Origin: Panicum virgatum
Lineage: Eukaryota > Streptophyta > Magnoliopsida > Poales > Poaceae
Length of the DNA: 64,000 nt
NCBI RefSeq assembly: GCF_016808335.1
Contig: NC_053143.1
Span: 1,769,398-1,833,397 of the forward strand
Direction of reading: 5' to 3'
This document shows positions 12,190 through 23,600 of the stretch, one piece after another (position 1 is the stretch's first letter; each line of letters begins with the position of its first letter). Below the pieces are notes generated by a model. That model worked only from the letters and a program-made list of their open reading frames with translations, did not search any database and was not told where the DNA came from. The translations under genes were made by a program, and so were the position numbers.

Positions 12190-12659
12190 ACTAGTACCTA
12201 CTAGTACTGGCCACCGCGACCGGTACTAACGCGCCAACAAGAGAAACGGAAAAGATGCAAACCGGTACTAACGCGCCAACAAGAGAAACGGAAAAGATGC
12301 AAACCCACACATCGTGAGGATTTGAACCCACAATCTCCGGCCTCGCCTGTAGTTTTTTTGCCATCCCACCTAGCATCACATGTCGCTAGGTGGGAGATAT
12401 ATTCCTTCTAAAGTAAATCGTGAAGAACTATTTAGTACCGAACCAAGACACCATCCGGTACTAAATAGAGTCATTGGCCGGTACTAAATGGCCTCACCAT
12501 TTTAATTAGTACCGACTGGTATCTTGCCCGATACTAAAATGGCTCCGGGAGCTTTTAAATTTGAACCCGGTACTAGAATGGTTCCGGGGCAACTTTAGTA
12601 CCGGACCAATAGTTAATCGGTACTAACCGAAAGGATGAAAGCTCATTTTTCTGGCAGTG
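12190..12659. mobile_element. CACTA-type transposon remnant
   Basis: Contains many copies of the grass CACTA subterminal motif in both orientations (GGTACTAA / TTAGTACCGG). It ends at 12651-12659 in CTGGCAGTG, whose complement CACTGCCAG is a CACTA terminus. The left terminus is not clearly preserved (CACTAGTAC near 12189 is a candidate). No transposase coding sequence, so non-autonomous or truncated. Confidence 0.6.
12219..12302 (+). repeat. Two tandem copies of a 42-bp unit
   Basis: Identical units begin with ACCGGTACTAACGCGCC at 12219 and 12261, period 42. They lie inside the CACTA remnant. Confidence 0.9.
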
Positions 12660-13150
12660 TGTTCTTGTTGTTGCAGACTTGCAGGTTTCCCTGTTAACAA
12701 AATAGAGCCAATTGATAGTTTAAGCTTAGAACATAATGAATTTTGTTGCCTGCGTTTGTACCATGTACCATATCATACCCAAACCATTGCTTTCCTAACA
12801 TCGATTTGTCCGACAACTTCCATGGAGGACAACGATACCAATCCAATCAATAATTATCTACTCTTAGTCTACTTGAACCGATGTAGTTTCACAAAAGATA
12901 CACGGCAGAAAGTTTTTTAAGAAAAAAAACCCAGCACATGAGTAAGGAGTAGCGATTTTACGAGGTTCACTACCAAACGGTTGGACACCCTAAGAATAGT
13001 ACAAATTCTCACCACCTTCTTTGGGATTGATATATTTATTATCATTGCACGGATTAGTACTGTACCATCTCTTTTGCATTGAGAAAAAAATAAAGAAAAA
13101 AACTTATTCTTGCTATCATGCATGGAAGAGAAATTAGAAGAAAAAAAACT

Positions 13151-13197
13151 CTTGGAGTAGCCATAGATTAATTCTCTACCAGTTGAGCTACATCCCC
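13151..13197 (-). pseudogene. tRNA-Ala 5'-half pseudogene (copy C)
   Basis: Only the 5' acceptor strand and D arm (GGGGATGTAGCTCAACTGGTAGAG) survive; the 3' half is gone. First of four ~157-bp units. Confidence 0.65.
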
Positions 13198-13279
13198 AAC
13201 CTTTTCCTAGTTTTGCATAACAAATATTGTATATCTTTTCTCTATTGATGACAGATAAATTAAATAAAAATATTTTTTT

Positions 13280-13356
13280 TGGAGATGCGAGGGGTCGAAC
13301 CTCGAGCCTCTAGCCATGCATTGTGCATAGTGCTCTACCAATTGAGCTACATCCCC
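13280..13356 (-). pseudogene. tRNA-Ala-derived pseudogene (copy D)
   Basis: Good acceptor, D arm and TPsiC arm (CGAGG-TTCGACC-CCTCG). The anticodon arm is expanded and rearranged with no TGC anticodon loop. It starts 156 bp before copy E. Confidence 0.8.
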
Positions 13357-13435
13357 AACTTTTTAATGGCTTTGCGGAATAAATATTTTATATCTTTTTT
13401 ATAGATGGAAGATAATAAATACAAAAATATTTTTT

Positions 13436-13513
13436 TGGAGATGCGAGGAGTTGAACCCCATACCTTTATCGTGCGTATATAGAATAACGCTCTACCAGTT
13501 GAGCTATATCCCC
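13436..13513 (-). pseudogene. tRNA-Ala-derived pseudogene (copy E)
   Basis: Acceptor and D arm kept. The TPsiC arm is mispaired (TGGGG against CCTCG) and the anticodon arm is long and AT-rich. Period to copy F is 157 bp. Confidence 0.75.
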
Positions 13514-13593
13514 ATCTTTTGTTTGCTTTCATACTATAAAAGACTTTTATTTTTTTGCATGGAAGAGAAATTAAAGAAAAAAACTATTTCTTT

Positions 13594-13673
13594 GGAGATG
13601 CTAGGGGTCAAACCAAACCCTGTAGCTTTATTAAGCGTATATATTAACCTCTACATATTGAGCTGCGTAGATG
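13594..13673 (-). pseudogene. tRNA-Ala-derived pseudogene (copy F)
   Basis: The most decayed full-length copy: 3' acceptor (CATCTCC) and part of the TPsiC arm recognisable, 5' end degenerate. Flanks match those of copy C (GCATGGAAGAGAAATTA at about 13558 and 13120). Confidence 0.6.
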
Positions 13674-13989
13674 ATAGCTTAGGATATTATTCACGCGTAG
13701 TAATAGATTCGTCATTGACTGATTAAACCAATCAAGAGATAATAGGCCCATGGACACGAGCTAAACTACTACCCTCCTTGATTTATGGAAACCGTAACAG
13801 GAAAAGAGATAGTAGGCTCGATGGGCAACATCAGCCAATTAACAAACAGATCTATGGTATTGTGCTGAAACCTATTTGTTTGTTTCCTCAACCGATCCTT
13901 AACTAATTAGGTTCGAGTAAGTACATACTCTCGAGAACAATTTTTTTGGACGAGTAGTCGTCAAGCAGGTAGCATGCCGACCCTCGCTC

Positions 13990-14116
13990 GACGACAAGCG
14001 CCCTGTTCGGCTGGGCAACCAGCGCTGGCTAGGGGAACTGGTATGTACTGTAGCTACAGTACATATGTGCCATAATGTTTGCCAGCCCCAGCCGAATCAG
14101 CCAGCAAACCGAACGA
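13990..14116. mobile_element. Small MITE-like inverted repeat
   Basis: Begins CCCTGTTCGGCTGG and ends with GCCGAATCAGCCAGCAAACCGAACG, so the ends are inverted and similar. A related CCAGC/GGTTGGCC-rich copy is present at about 15216-15345. Both ends are inexact and no target duplication is clear. Confidence 0.35.
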
Positions 14117-14322
14117 TTTAGTGAGCCATCCTGACCTGCAAAGCCTGGGCTGGGCAGTGAAAGAAGAATTATCTTGGGCCTAAGATTTTGCAGCCCTCGC
14201 CTACATTTTAGTGGGCCGGTTCTGGTGACATCAATACTAATCTAGCCTTAGAAGATTAATTAAACCATTGAGAATGTTTCTATATCTTATGTTATAGTTA
14301 ACGGGAAAAAGGAAAAAAAAAT

Positions 14323-14381
14323 TGGAACCCCGTGCCACTAACATGCAAAGCTTAGTGCTCTACCAATTGAGCTACATCCCC
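14323..14381 (-). pseudogene. tRNA-Ala(TGC) pseudogene lacking the 3' acceptor strand (copy G)
   Basis: Keeps the D arm, the TTTGCAT anticodon loop (TGC) and half of the TPsiC arm (CGGGGTTCCAAT), after which a T-run replaces the 3' acceptor strand. Confidence 0.75.
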
Positions 14382-14466
14382 AAGTTTTATTTGGTTTACA
14401 GTGCAAAATTACATAAAAGCAGCAAGATTTTTTCTTAACCAACTAACCAGAGATTAACGTGCAATG

Positions 14467-14518
14467 CTAAAAGATAGTAGATGGTGCTCTGCTAAAATTG
14501 AGCTACGTCCGTCCCCAG
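14467..14518 (-). pseudogene. tRNA-Ala fragment (copy H)
   Basis: Degenerate 5' half only: GGGGAC..GACGTAGCTCAATTTTAGCAGAGC on the minus strand. Confidence 0.45.
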
Positions 14519-14529
14519 TTTTTGTTTAG

Positions 14530-16100
14530 TTTTGCGCTACAGTTGGTTTTATAATTATTTATCTTCGTCCTTTTACTTGCGCACATGCATGGCTGTTTAA
14601 ATCTATATCTCGGTTATGTCATATGCTTTTACATATACAGATATATACTATCGAGATTAAGGGATTTGATCCCACCATTATTCTAGTCAAGATCCTATAA
14701 ATAAGGAAGTGTCATCTCATTTGCATGCAGCCGTCCAGTACTACTATTATAATCTAAACAGCATGTGGCAGCATCGATTAGAAATTTGTAGACTAGTTGA
14801 TCGAGTGTGCCATCTACCACTGTAGTCCAAGAGGAAACGGGCCAAGAATGAATGTTCCAACCAATGATTGCATGCAGAGGAGCAAAGGAAGAAGGAGCTC
14901 ATCAGCAAGGTCAAATCTGTGGACTAGCTAGAGAGACAGATGGTCCTTGGCCAGCACCTCTTCCATGTGGAGACGCATGCACTTGTATAGACTTGTAGTT
15001 GGTTAGTTGTCAACGTACTGTATTGTTTACTCGAATTGTTGGATCGTGGCATCATTTTCACTTTGTTGGTATAAGTGAGCAACTAGTCCAAGCTCACATG
15101 AACCAACTTCAGAGCTGAGACATTACAAGCAGTAGAACTTAATTATTATCATTAGGAATTGAACTATAATGGAATATTGGATATGTATGTTGTTGGCCAA
15201 ATATTTGCTCCAGGCACTCTGTTCGCTTCAATCAGCCAACAGTGTTTTTTCTCACACCAAATCAGCACCAGCTAACAGCCAGCCAGTATTATTTTTCTCT
15301 CACAACAAATCAGCACCAGCCACCAGCCAAGGCCAACCGAACAAAATTATTAAAAAAAATTAAAGAGCGAGCTGAGCATGATACTATATATTTGCGTATG
15401 ATTCGCTTGTGACCTACTGGCCGTACATCTCTCGCATTGCCGATCTGAATCTGAAGCTTCGATATTATTGTACGCACAACCAAATAAGATTCTCAGCTAT
15501 CCTAACCGTAGCCCAAGAAGCGAGCGTATCGTTTGATCACATAAGGCGCGGCTTAACTGAATTGATAGCTAGAAACTCCTTCAGTTTACACGGCGCCGCC
15601 GCCGGATATGTACAAATATTAGTCAGAGTAATTAAGATGAACATGCATGAACTTCACATGGTCGGCATTCAGAGAACTCCGTCTGAACTGACCATACTAA
15701 GCATTTGACCAGATAATCTAACCTGACAGCAATATTGTGTGATTTGGGAGAATGAGAGAACTAATGCAGGACGGAAATGGTACGCGGATGTCTGGACTAT
15801 CGAACATTTAGGCGCCTGCATGCTTGGATTAGATCCGCCCAGCTCGAGAAAAAGTGTATTTTATCTAGTCAAAGAGAGAGAGAAAAGTACTGTATCATAG
15901 CTAGTCAAAGTGAATTATCTTTCCAGATCTCACGGCGACATGCATGTTCACTACACGTACAGGTCGGTCATATGCCTGATGCCCTTTTGCTCCACTCCAG
16001 CACTGAGAAGCATCCATGTTCTCTGCATGTTCCCACTAGTGGTGGCGGACATGGAAGCAGCGTGCTTCTTTCCCTCGCAACCATGTTACCTGCCCGGCCA
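14530..16100. other. Intergenic; no gene recognised
   Basis: AT-rich, with one MITE-like fragment near 15216-15345. The last few hundred bases are probably promoter of the small gene at 16306. Confidence 0.4.
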
Positions 16101-16103
16101 CAA

Positions 16104-16111
16104 TATAAGTA
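16104..16111 (+). promoter_or_regulatory. TATA box of the small secreted-peptide gene
   Basis: TATAAGTA about 200 bases upstream of the ATG at 16306, followed by a pyrimidine-rich leader (CTACTCTCCTACTCCTGCTC). Confidence 0.5.
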
Positions 16112-16305
16112 CAGGCCGCGGTTACTAGCTAACACTGTGCAACTCCAAACAGACACCAACATTCTTACATTGCATCCATCGATCTTCATCCCCAAGATCA
16201 GAAGATCTACTACTCTCCTACTCCTGCTCACAAGTGAAGTGAAGCTAGTCGCAGCTCAAGTCTCTCTGCAGATCGGCGCTGAAGGCTGTATGCTGCAGCG
16301 CGGCC

Positions 16306-16617
16306 ATGAGCGCCGTGATCTTGCTGCTTCATCTCCTCCTCGGCAGTGCCACTGCAGCAGCAGCAGCAGCAGCATCGCCGACGACGACAACCCTGCCTCC
16401 GGACGGCCAAGGTTGGGCGGCTGCCAGGAGGTTGCTGCTACTGCAACCGACGGCGATCATGGCCACGGCCATCAACACCTTCCATGACAAGGGCGCCGCC
16501 CATCAACCAGCGACGGCGGTGGCGGCGGCGGCCAGAGCCGGCGCCAAGCCCACCGTGGAGTTCAACGCCAGCATGAAGTCGGCGCCGGGGAGCAGATTCA
16601 ACCCCAGGCAGAATTAA
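16306..16617 (+). CDS. Small secreted peptide precursor, 103 aa (CLE/IDA-like candidate)
   Basis: Single-exon frame of 103 codons. Residues 1-23 look like a signal peptide (hydrophobic VILLLHLLLGSA followed by an Ala run). The middle is Ala-rich and poorly conserved in appearance. The last residues are basic and Pro/Gly-containing and end in APGSRFNPRQN. The layout (signal peptide, variable spacer, short C-terminal motif ending in Asn) is that of plant peptide hormone precursors such as CLE (ending NPxHN) or IDA-like (ending KRHN), but it does not match either consensus exactly. There are no Cys residues, so RALF, EPF and defensin types are excluded. The gene has a TATA box and a plausible leader. 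Family assignment is inference. Confidence 0.55.
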   Translation: MSAVILLLHLLLGSATAAAAAAASPTTTTLPPDGQGWAAARRLLLLQPTAIMATAINTFHDKGAAHQPATAVAAAARAGAKPTVEFNASMKSAPGSRFNPRQN

Positions 16618-16619
16618 TT

Positions 16620-17690
16620 AGCCAATCCATCTTATTAGCTAGTGAAGGTCACGGCCGATTGGCCGGAATCTACAAGCGCCCTTTGGGTCTCACAGCTTGT
16701 ACCTCCTCTGACGACCTCTTTTGTAGGCTTGTAAGTTGTAACTAGCTTGCATTTTTTCCCCCTCTTCTTTTCAGTAGACACAACTAACCCGATAGGGCTA
16801 CTACGAGCAGAGCAGGTAATTTCAGTTCAAAATAGTGCTGGATCATAATTAAGCATAGAATTACAAGTCTTGTGTTATAAAAGAAAGTAGAAACGATCAT
16901 AATGTTGTTTTTTCATTGGAGGGCTCACTTTTTTGGCATTCATCCACAAGTTGGAACTCTATGTTGGTAATTTGAGATCCATCTGTGCATGATACTCGTC
17001 CGTCTTCCTTCCCTTATCTTTGGAAGCAAAATAAGGCAAGCCTGGCCGTCATGGGTATGCTTACATAGCTTACTGCATCAACACATAACCCCAAGCGGGA
17101 TCTCTGCTCCAGCAAACTTGACCATACAGGCACAAGATCTTTTCCCCAAATTCTGTCATTTCATTTCAACTCATCTAATCACTGTTCCTTGACTGAGAGC
17201 AAGTAATGAGAGAGCCATGATTATGCACCCAAAAAGGACGTTATGGTTTCAGAATAATGATAATTAAATTTAAACAATCTCATCACAAATATTTGCAGTT
17301 CACATCATATCTATGTGACTATGACCAGTAAGTTCTACTGATGTTTCAGCCCTTAAACTGTTCTAACAGTGGGTCATTATTAAGCATCAATGCCAACGTC
17401 GGTTTCTTTTTGCCTCAGAAGATCAATGCAAAGGAAAAGGCAAAGTCTAACTACAACATATGAGTATATGACCATGAAGAGTCAGACAACTCCTCGGACC
17501 AAAAGGAAGAACTTAGTTATACATCACAAAAGCCGCACGCCTATTCTACAAATCTTTCTAATCCGTGACAATTGGTCCTGCTTCGCTTGCAGGACCAGTC
17601 ACATATAAGCTCGATACTCGGGGATTTTTTTTAATGTACAAAGTTAGCACAAGGTGCTGCCTTTATAGCCCCATGAATGCTATGCCACCA
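16620..17690. other. Convergent intergenic region; UTRs only
   Basis: Lies between the 3' ends of the small peptide gene (plus) and the CID gene (minus). No other gene seen; it probably holds both 3' untranslated regions. Confidence 0.5.
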
Positions 17691-17695
17691 CTAAA

Positions 17696-20600
17696 TCACT
17701 GTCGTTGGGCAGATGGAGATTGCTGCACCTGCACTGGAGGAAAGAAGCTCATGCCTGATGATTGAAAGAATCCAGTTGATGTCGGTGACTGCTGTGGTGC
17801 CTGAGGAGATTGCTGCTGCTGCTGGGGCTGGCTCTGAGCGGGTGGAGGTGGAGGTGGAGGAGGTGGCCCACTTGGTCCTGGGAAACCTGCCGGCATAATG
17901 TTGGACAAAGGAGGTGGAGGTGGCATAGAGCTTGCCATCATCCCGAAAGGTCCTCCCATTCCGATCATTCCACCAGTATTTTGACCAAATTGTTGTAGAA
18001 GCGGTGGCAATAGAGATGGCAATGGCGGTGGAGGTGGTGGAAATGAAACTGGTGTTGGTGGTTGCGTGCCTCCAAGAGTAGTAGGCACTGCTCCAATCTG
18101 TTGTTGCACCTGTGGTGCTTGCCCAAAAAAGGGAAGAACACCCATATCACCGGCCTGCTTCTCAAGCCTAGGCCTCTTTTCAATCTGGAAGCCTGGTGGT
18201 CCTCCAGAGAATTCTCCAGACGGTGGTCCGCCATTTATGGAAGCAGCTTGCTCAGCGGCAAGAGATGAGAGAATGGAGCTCAGCACAGGTGCTGACAAAG
18301 ATGCAAGCTTATCTGCCATAGCTGCTGCCGACCTCTTGGACTCGTCACCCACTGCACTGACCGTAGGGGGAAGTGAGGTTGCTGGAGGCGGTGGCTGTGA
18401 CTGTGGAGGTGTCGACCTTACTCCGGAACCTTGCACCATACCAGCTGTTTTCTCTGGTGGAGTAATCATGAGCGGACTAGGACTAGATTGTGTGGCGCTT
18501 GTGGCAAGGGCACCACCCAGTTGTTGTCTAAGTTGAATGACAAGTTCAGCCTCTGCTCGAGCAACCTGTTTTGATAATGAGATCAAAGATTAGCAAGGTA
18601 TCACTTTAATAATGTCATAAAATGGGTAGAGCCTAATTACAATTGCAGAACAGATACAAATATCAAATACAATGATATTACCAATATTAAGAAAGTTAAT
18701 TGTGACCTCACAGATAAATTCCAGCGAGAAAGTTAATTGAGGCAGTGATAGGCAACAAGACATGCATTACTCCATAATCTGGGATACAAATCTCTATTTC
18801 AAATTAAGACCTCAGGCATTTTGTTATCAGCTCATCCCCAATAAGACAGAGGAATGCAACAGCCAGACTGGGTGGATGTCAAGCAACAGCCAGAAGGTGA
18901 TGCACAGGGACTATCAAAGTGCTAGGGAAGTAGTCTAGGTGCGCTTTTTTCAAAAATATAGCTGGATCAGGAAGCAGTTCAAGTGAGCCATGGGATTTAA
19001 TTAAGCCTGTGGGGTAGCCAGGTAGCAATAGGAGTTGGTAAGACCCATACTTGTGCTAGAGGAACACTAGATGGCTTGACACATGTGCTCACTGCTCACT
19101 ATCCCAAGTGCATTCAGCAAACAAAGAATTCATGAAGTCTTGATTTTTCTTTTCTTAACTAACCTGCATGAATTTAGATCTGGGAGCTGGCTAACGTGAG
19201 ACTGAAACCACCTTTTCTGATATACCCGCTCCACAAAAAAAAAGGAAGAAGAACCGTGTGTGGTTGGGGGGGGGGGGGGGCTTCAAAAAAGAAACAAAAG
19301 AAGAAAGAGGCAAGAGTGTTCAAGATCTATGTGAAGACTGTTATGGTGGCTGCTGGGCTGAGATCGTGAGAGAGGGAAAGGGGGCGATTGCTAGGGTTTT
19401 GGGTGCCGGGGGAGGCCGGCCGCAGGGCTTTGCCCACGGCCGGCAAGTATGGATGCAAGCGGGGCGGGTTGCGGCTGCCCGCCCCGCGTCCGCACAAGCC
19501 GCGAGTCCTATCGCGGGCATATGCGGCAGCCCGCATAGCGCCGCTTTGCTTTTGCGGGTTTTTGCGGCAGCCCGCATGCGTCCGCCGGTCGCACAGCATA
19601 CAGAGAAGCCATCGCGGTCATTCAATGGTGGAGACGCGCCGCGAAGACTAAGAATAGCATCGCTGGTCTCGTGCCCCTGCAGCTGCAAGCTCCTGCACCG
19701 TGATCTGACCTCATGCCGCCGTCACGGCCATTGGCAGACTCTACGGCGGGCTGCCAGCTCCATCGCAAGGGAAGGCGTGAGGGTCGGGAAGCTCGTGGTG
19801 GCCTTGCCGGCGAGGACGAGCTTGCTCCTGGCAGAGAGGTTGTCAGCCCCGAATACGTGCTTCCCGCGGGCGGATGCCAGTGACGGTAACTAAGAACTGA
19901 CAGCAGGTTCACGGCGAGAACGAGCTTGCCACAGGCAACCAGATCTTGCCGCCGGCATCCACGATCTATCTATGAGGCTAGCTAATCAATGAAGAGATGC
20001 CCGATCCAATCCGTGGAGCTCGATCTGCACGGGAGTTGCAGGTTAGCTGGCCGCTGATGTAGTGTGTTGGAAGGGACGGGGCCGGGTGCAGGCTTGCGGC
20101 GGCGCCGGCGCTGGATACCGCGAGTAGAACATCGTGGTTCGCTTCAGCGACGCGGTGTCGGCACGCAAGTGGACGGCGGCGGCAGACTGGGCCACGACAG
20201 CGAGCGGACAGATGCGACGACCACACGCCAGAGAGAGAGCCGACGGCTTATCGTTTTGTTTTGCGGGCTCAGCGGCGCCGTTGGCTCTCGCGGGCTGCCC
20301 GCGTAGGCCCGCTTCACCAACGCGGGCTGAAATTGCAGTGTCTCGCGGGCACGCGGTGCGGGTTTGCCCAGCGGGTTAGCGGCAGAACCCGCCCCGCTTG
20401 CATCCATACCGGCAAGAGAGAAGGGATTTCCTTCTAATCTCTTGCTGACACCAAGGTTCTAAAAAACGCTAGACGCTAGGCGAACGCTTACCTATGGTGT
20501 AGAGTTTTTTGTGATTAAACATAGATTGAACATGATTAAATGTGTGTTGTAATTAAACGACACTGTGATTAAACGCAACGCTTGGCCACCGTTCAGCGTT

Positions 20601-23600
20601 TAATCAAGATTAAACGATGTTTAAAAACATTTTTTAGAACACTCCTGAGTCCTGACACATGGCAGACATCCTCTTGCGCAAACGCCTTCTTCCCGAGCGG
20701 CGGCAAGGCTACTACTGCAGGGATGACTGGACGCCAGCAGCTCGCCGTTGCCTGCAGCTGCGCGCGCCGCTACCTGGATGCCATCCACGCCCCAGTAGAA
20801 GAGGCCCGCAGCACTCTGGGGGCGGTAAACGACGGGAAGGAGACGGGCGCCGAACTCACAGGAATGACCCGTGGCGCGGAGAAACTCTCCGGCACGACCG
20901 GAACCGCCGCCGGAAAGGCCGGGATGCCCCGGACCCATGGCTGCACGGAGAGCGATGGCCTGCCTGCGAGCGCTGCCAGACGCGCTGAGAGGTCGTCTAT
21001 CTGGCGCTGCATGCTGTAGACGGCCGTCGTCAACGCGTTGAGAGCGCTTGTGGGAGGCGTAGACTGCTGCGCAGGCAGCGGCGGCGTGGTGGCCGTGGCG
21101 GTGTTGAAAACTGGCGGCGCGACGGGTGAACCAAGGCCAGCCATGGCCGCCGTTGTGGGGAACATGGCCGGCGCAACAAGGGCAGCAGAGTGGGCAGATC
21201 GGGGCCTGATCTCTGATACCAAATTGTTATGGTGGCTGCTGGGCTGAGATCGTGAGAGAGGGAGAGGGCGCGATTGCTAGGGTTTTGGGCGCCGGGGGAG
21301 GCCGGCCGCAGGGCTTTGCCCACGGCCGGCAAGAGAGAAGGGATTTCCTTCTAATCTCTTGCTTTAGATTGGTACATCTCCTCTCCTTATATAGAGAGAT
21401 ATACTTGACCCCTAAGCAAGCGACTAATTAACCCTAATGGGCTAAGGCCCAATAGGCCCTTGACTCCTCTAACAAAGACACACAGTAAGTAGTAGTTAGA
21501 TAGGGTGATGATTTGATCTTCTACAATTTCCATCAATCTCAATGGGGATGCCCTTGGGTAAAGATTACCATAATCAGGAACAGTACTGTAAAATGACTCC
21601 CAAGATTAGTCATGTAAGAATTAGCAATCTGCCTTTCCCAGTGCCGTCTCAACCCTCTGCCTCCCTGGGGCTGTCTGGTAGCTGAGCACTGCTGGGGGGC
21701 GCAGCTATCCAGTCGCGCCAATGAATTACAAGACCCCTTCTAACACACTCAAACACACCACAGCTCTCTCCTGCAGTAGAATCCTTTCCACCAATCTACC
21801 AATTCACTCGAATATAGGGTATGAGGACAGGACCCACTCCCCTACCCACGCCTGCACAGATCATTAGAAATTTAATACTACCCACTCTATTACACAACAA
21901 CAACAACAACAACAACAACAACATAGCCTTTTTTCCCAAGCAAGTTGGGGTAGGCTAGAGATGAAACCAAAAAGAAATAAAGGTCATGGTTCAGGCACAT
22001 TGATAGCTAGTCTCCAAGCGCTCCTATCCAAAGCTATCTCTTTAGAGATATTCCAATCCTTAAGGTCTCTCTTAACCGACTCATCCCAAGTCAGTTTAGG
22101 TCTACCTCTACCCCTCTTTACATTATCGACCCGCTCAAGAACCCCACTACGCACCGGCGCCTCAGGAGGCCTCCGTTGGACATGTCCAAACCATCTCAGC
22201 CGATATTGAGTAAGTTTCTCCTCAATTGGTGCCACCCCGACCCTATCCCAAATAGCTTCGTTTCGGACTCTATCCCTCCTTGTGTGCCCGCAAAACCACC
22301 GCAACATTTGCATCTCTGCTACACTCAGTTGCTGGACATGTCGCCTTTTTGTAGGCCAACATTCAGCATCGTATAACATCGCTGGGCGAATTGCTGTCCT
22401 ATAGAACTTGCCTTTTAGCTTTTGTGGCACCCTTTCGTCACAAAGGATGCCAGAAGCTTGACGACATTTCAACCAGCCAGCTGAAATTCTATGCCTAACA
22501 TAGAATACTACCCACTCTATTAAATTGAGCAAAATTTCACTATACTCAACTCATGTTGACAACATAGAATTCTAACGACATTAATTAAATGTGTTGGGCA
22601 TGATTCAATAATATAAAGGACCTGCTTTGCACAGATTGGGAAACTAGATGCACAAGCAGACTCCATATGCATGAAGAAAATGAATGAAGCCTTGACGACC
22701 AAAAGTTTAGTGTTGGAATTTCAACCTAGTGTTGACACCATAAATTTTAATAGCTCAACTGAAACTTGGGGGTGCGGAGCTGGCAGGACCAACTGCACAG
22801 GTGAGTCCACTTGCAATGTAGGGGTAATGGATAATATTATCTACTTGTAGGTCAACACATATCCACTTATAGACACTCTCTATTATAGCTATGGACGTAT
22901 AGGTAAGATTCTGATGGGTATGGATGTTAATCGAGTTTCCCACACCTACCAAAACAGAAAACATCTGAATTCACAGCCCAAATGCATGTAAAAAGTACCA
23001 CAAAATACTGTCTTTAACATAAGGCGCACCAAGTTGTTATGATTTATGAATTATGATCGCTGACATATACATGCAACAAAGAACAAACACATACCAAGCA
23101 AACCACAATTGGTTTAATAATGTTAGCGCCTCCCTAAGAATCTGTGCACGCCCCGCCTCTATTTCTAATTATTTTATCACACTCTGAACATGTGGATGCA
23201 TTCATCTACGGGATGCCAAAGATAGATGAAACATTCTACTTATGGCCACATATCATAGGGCATCTTAGCTAGTACCAAGATAAAAGAATATTGTCCATAA
23301 ACTCCAAAATAGATTAATAGAATAGACAGGACAAGATATATAAGCATCATAATGAGAATACTTACAGATCTAGAACATGATCAGCATTTATGACCTAATA
23401 AACCCCATTTAATTGGGCATTAACAGTAAAGGCATCATAGGGAAGAATGACCTAGGACATGATTTTGCAAGGAAATAACAACAAAGGAAAAGGACAACAT
23501 CATGCAACAAGATAAAGAATAATTCTTACTTGCAACTGACTGCGAAGAACCACTGACTTTGACTCCTGTCATATAAGAAAAAAAACATACAGTTCTGAAC

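Larger units (their letters stand above)
13105..13680. repeat. Tandem array of four ~157-bp tRNA-containing units
   Basis: Copies C, D, E and F recur every 156-159 bp with matching spacers. The spacer contains ...ATCCCCAAC..TTTT, a TTTTGCAT-like or ATATTTTATATCTTTT stretch, and an AAAATATTTTTTT tail before the next GGAGATGC. This indicates amplification of a unit larger than the tRNA itself. Confidence 0.75.
19339..21474 (-). mobile_element. Non-autonomous LTR retrotransposon in intron 6 of the CID gene
   Basis: Bounded by a perfect 5-bp target duplication AAGAC (19334-19338 and 21475-21479). Reading on the minus strand: 5' LTR at 21225-21474 starting TGTTAGAGG and ending ATAACA, then a tRNA-Met-type primer binding site TGGTATCAGAG (21211-21221). 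A short gag-like frame follows (20770-21222, with a helical segment MQRQIDDLSARLAAL), then a damaged 3' LTR (20417-20446 plus 19339-19447) lacking its first ~110 bp. No protease, integrase or reverse transcriptase. Two smaller elements are nested inside. Confidence 0.88.

Noticed and set aside
13105..13680. CRISPR-like array because of regular 157-bp spacing
   Set aside because: The repeats are tRNA-derived, long and diverged, in plant nuclear DNA. Not a CRISPR array.
20770..21222. 150-codon frame as an independent gene
   Set aside because: It starts directly behind the primer binding site of an LTR element and is best read as its gag-like remnant.
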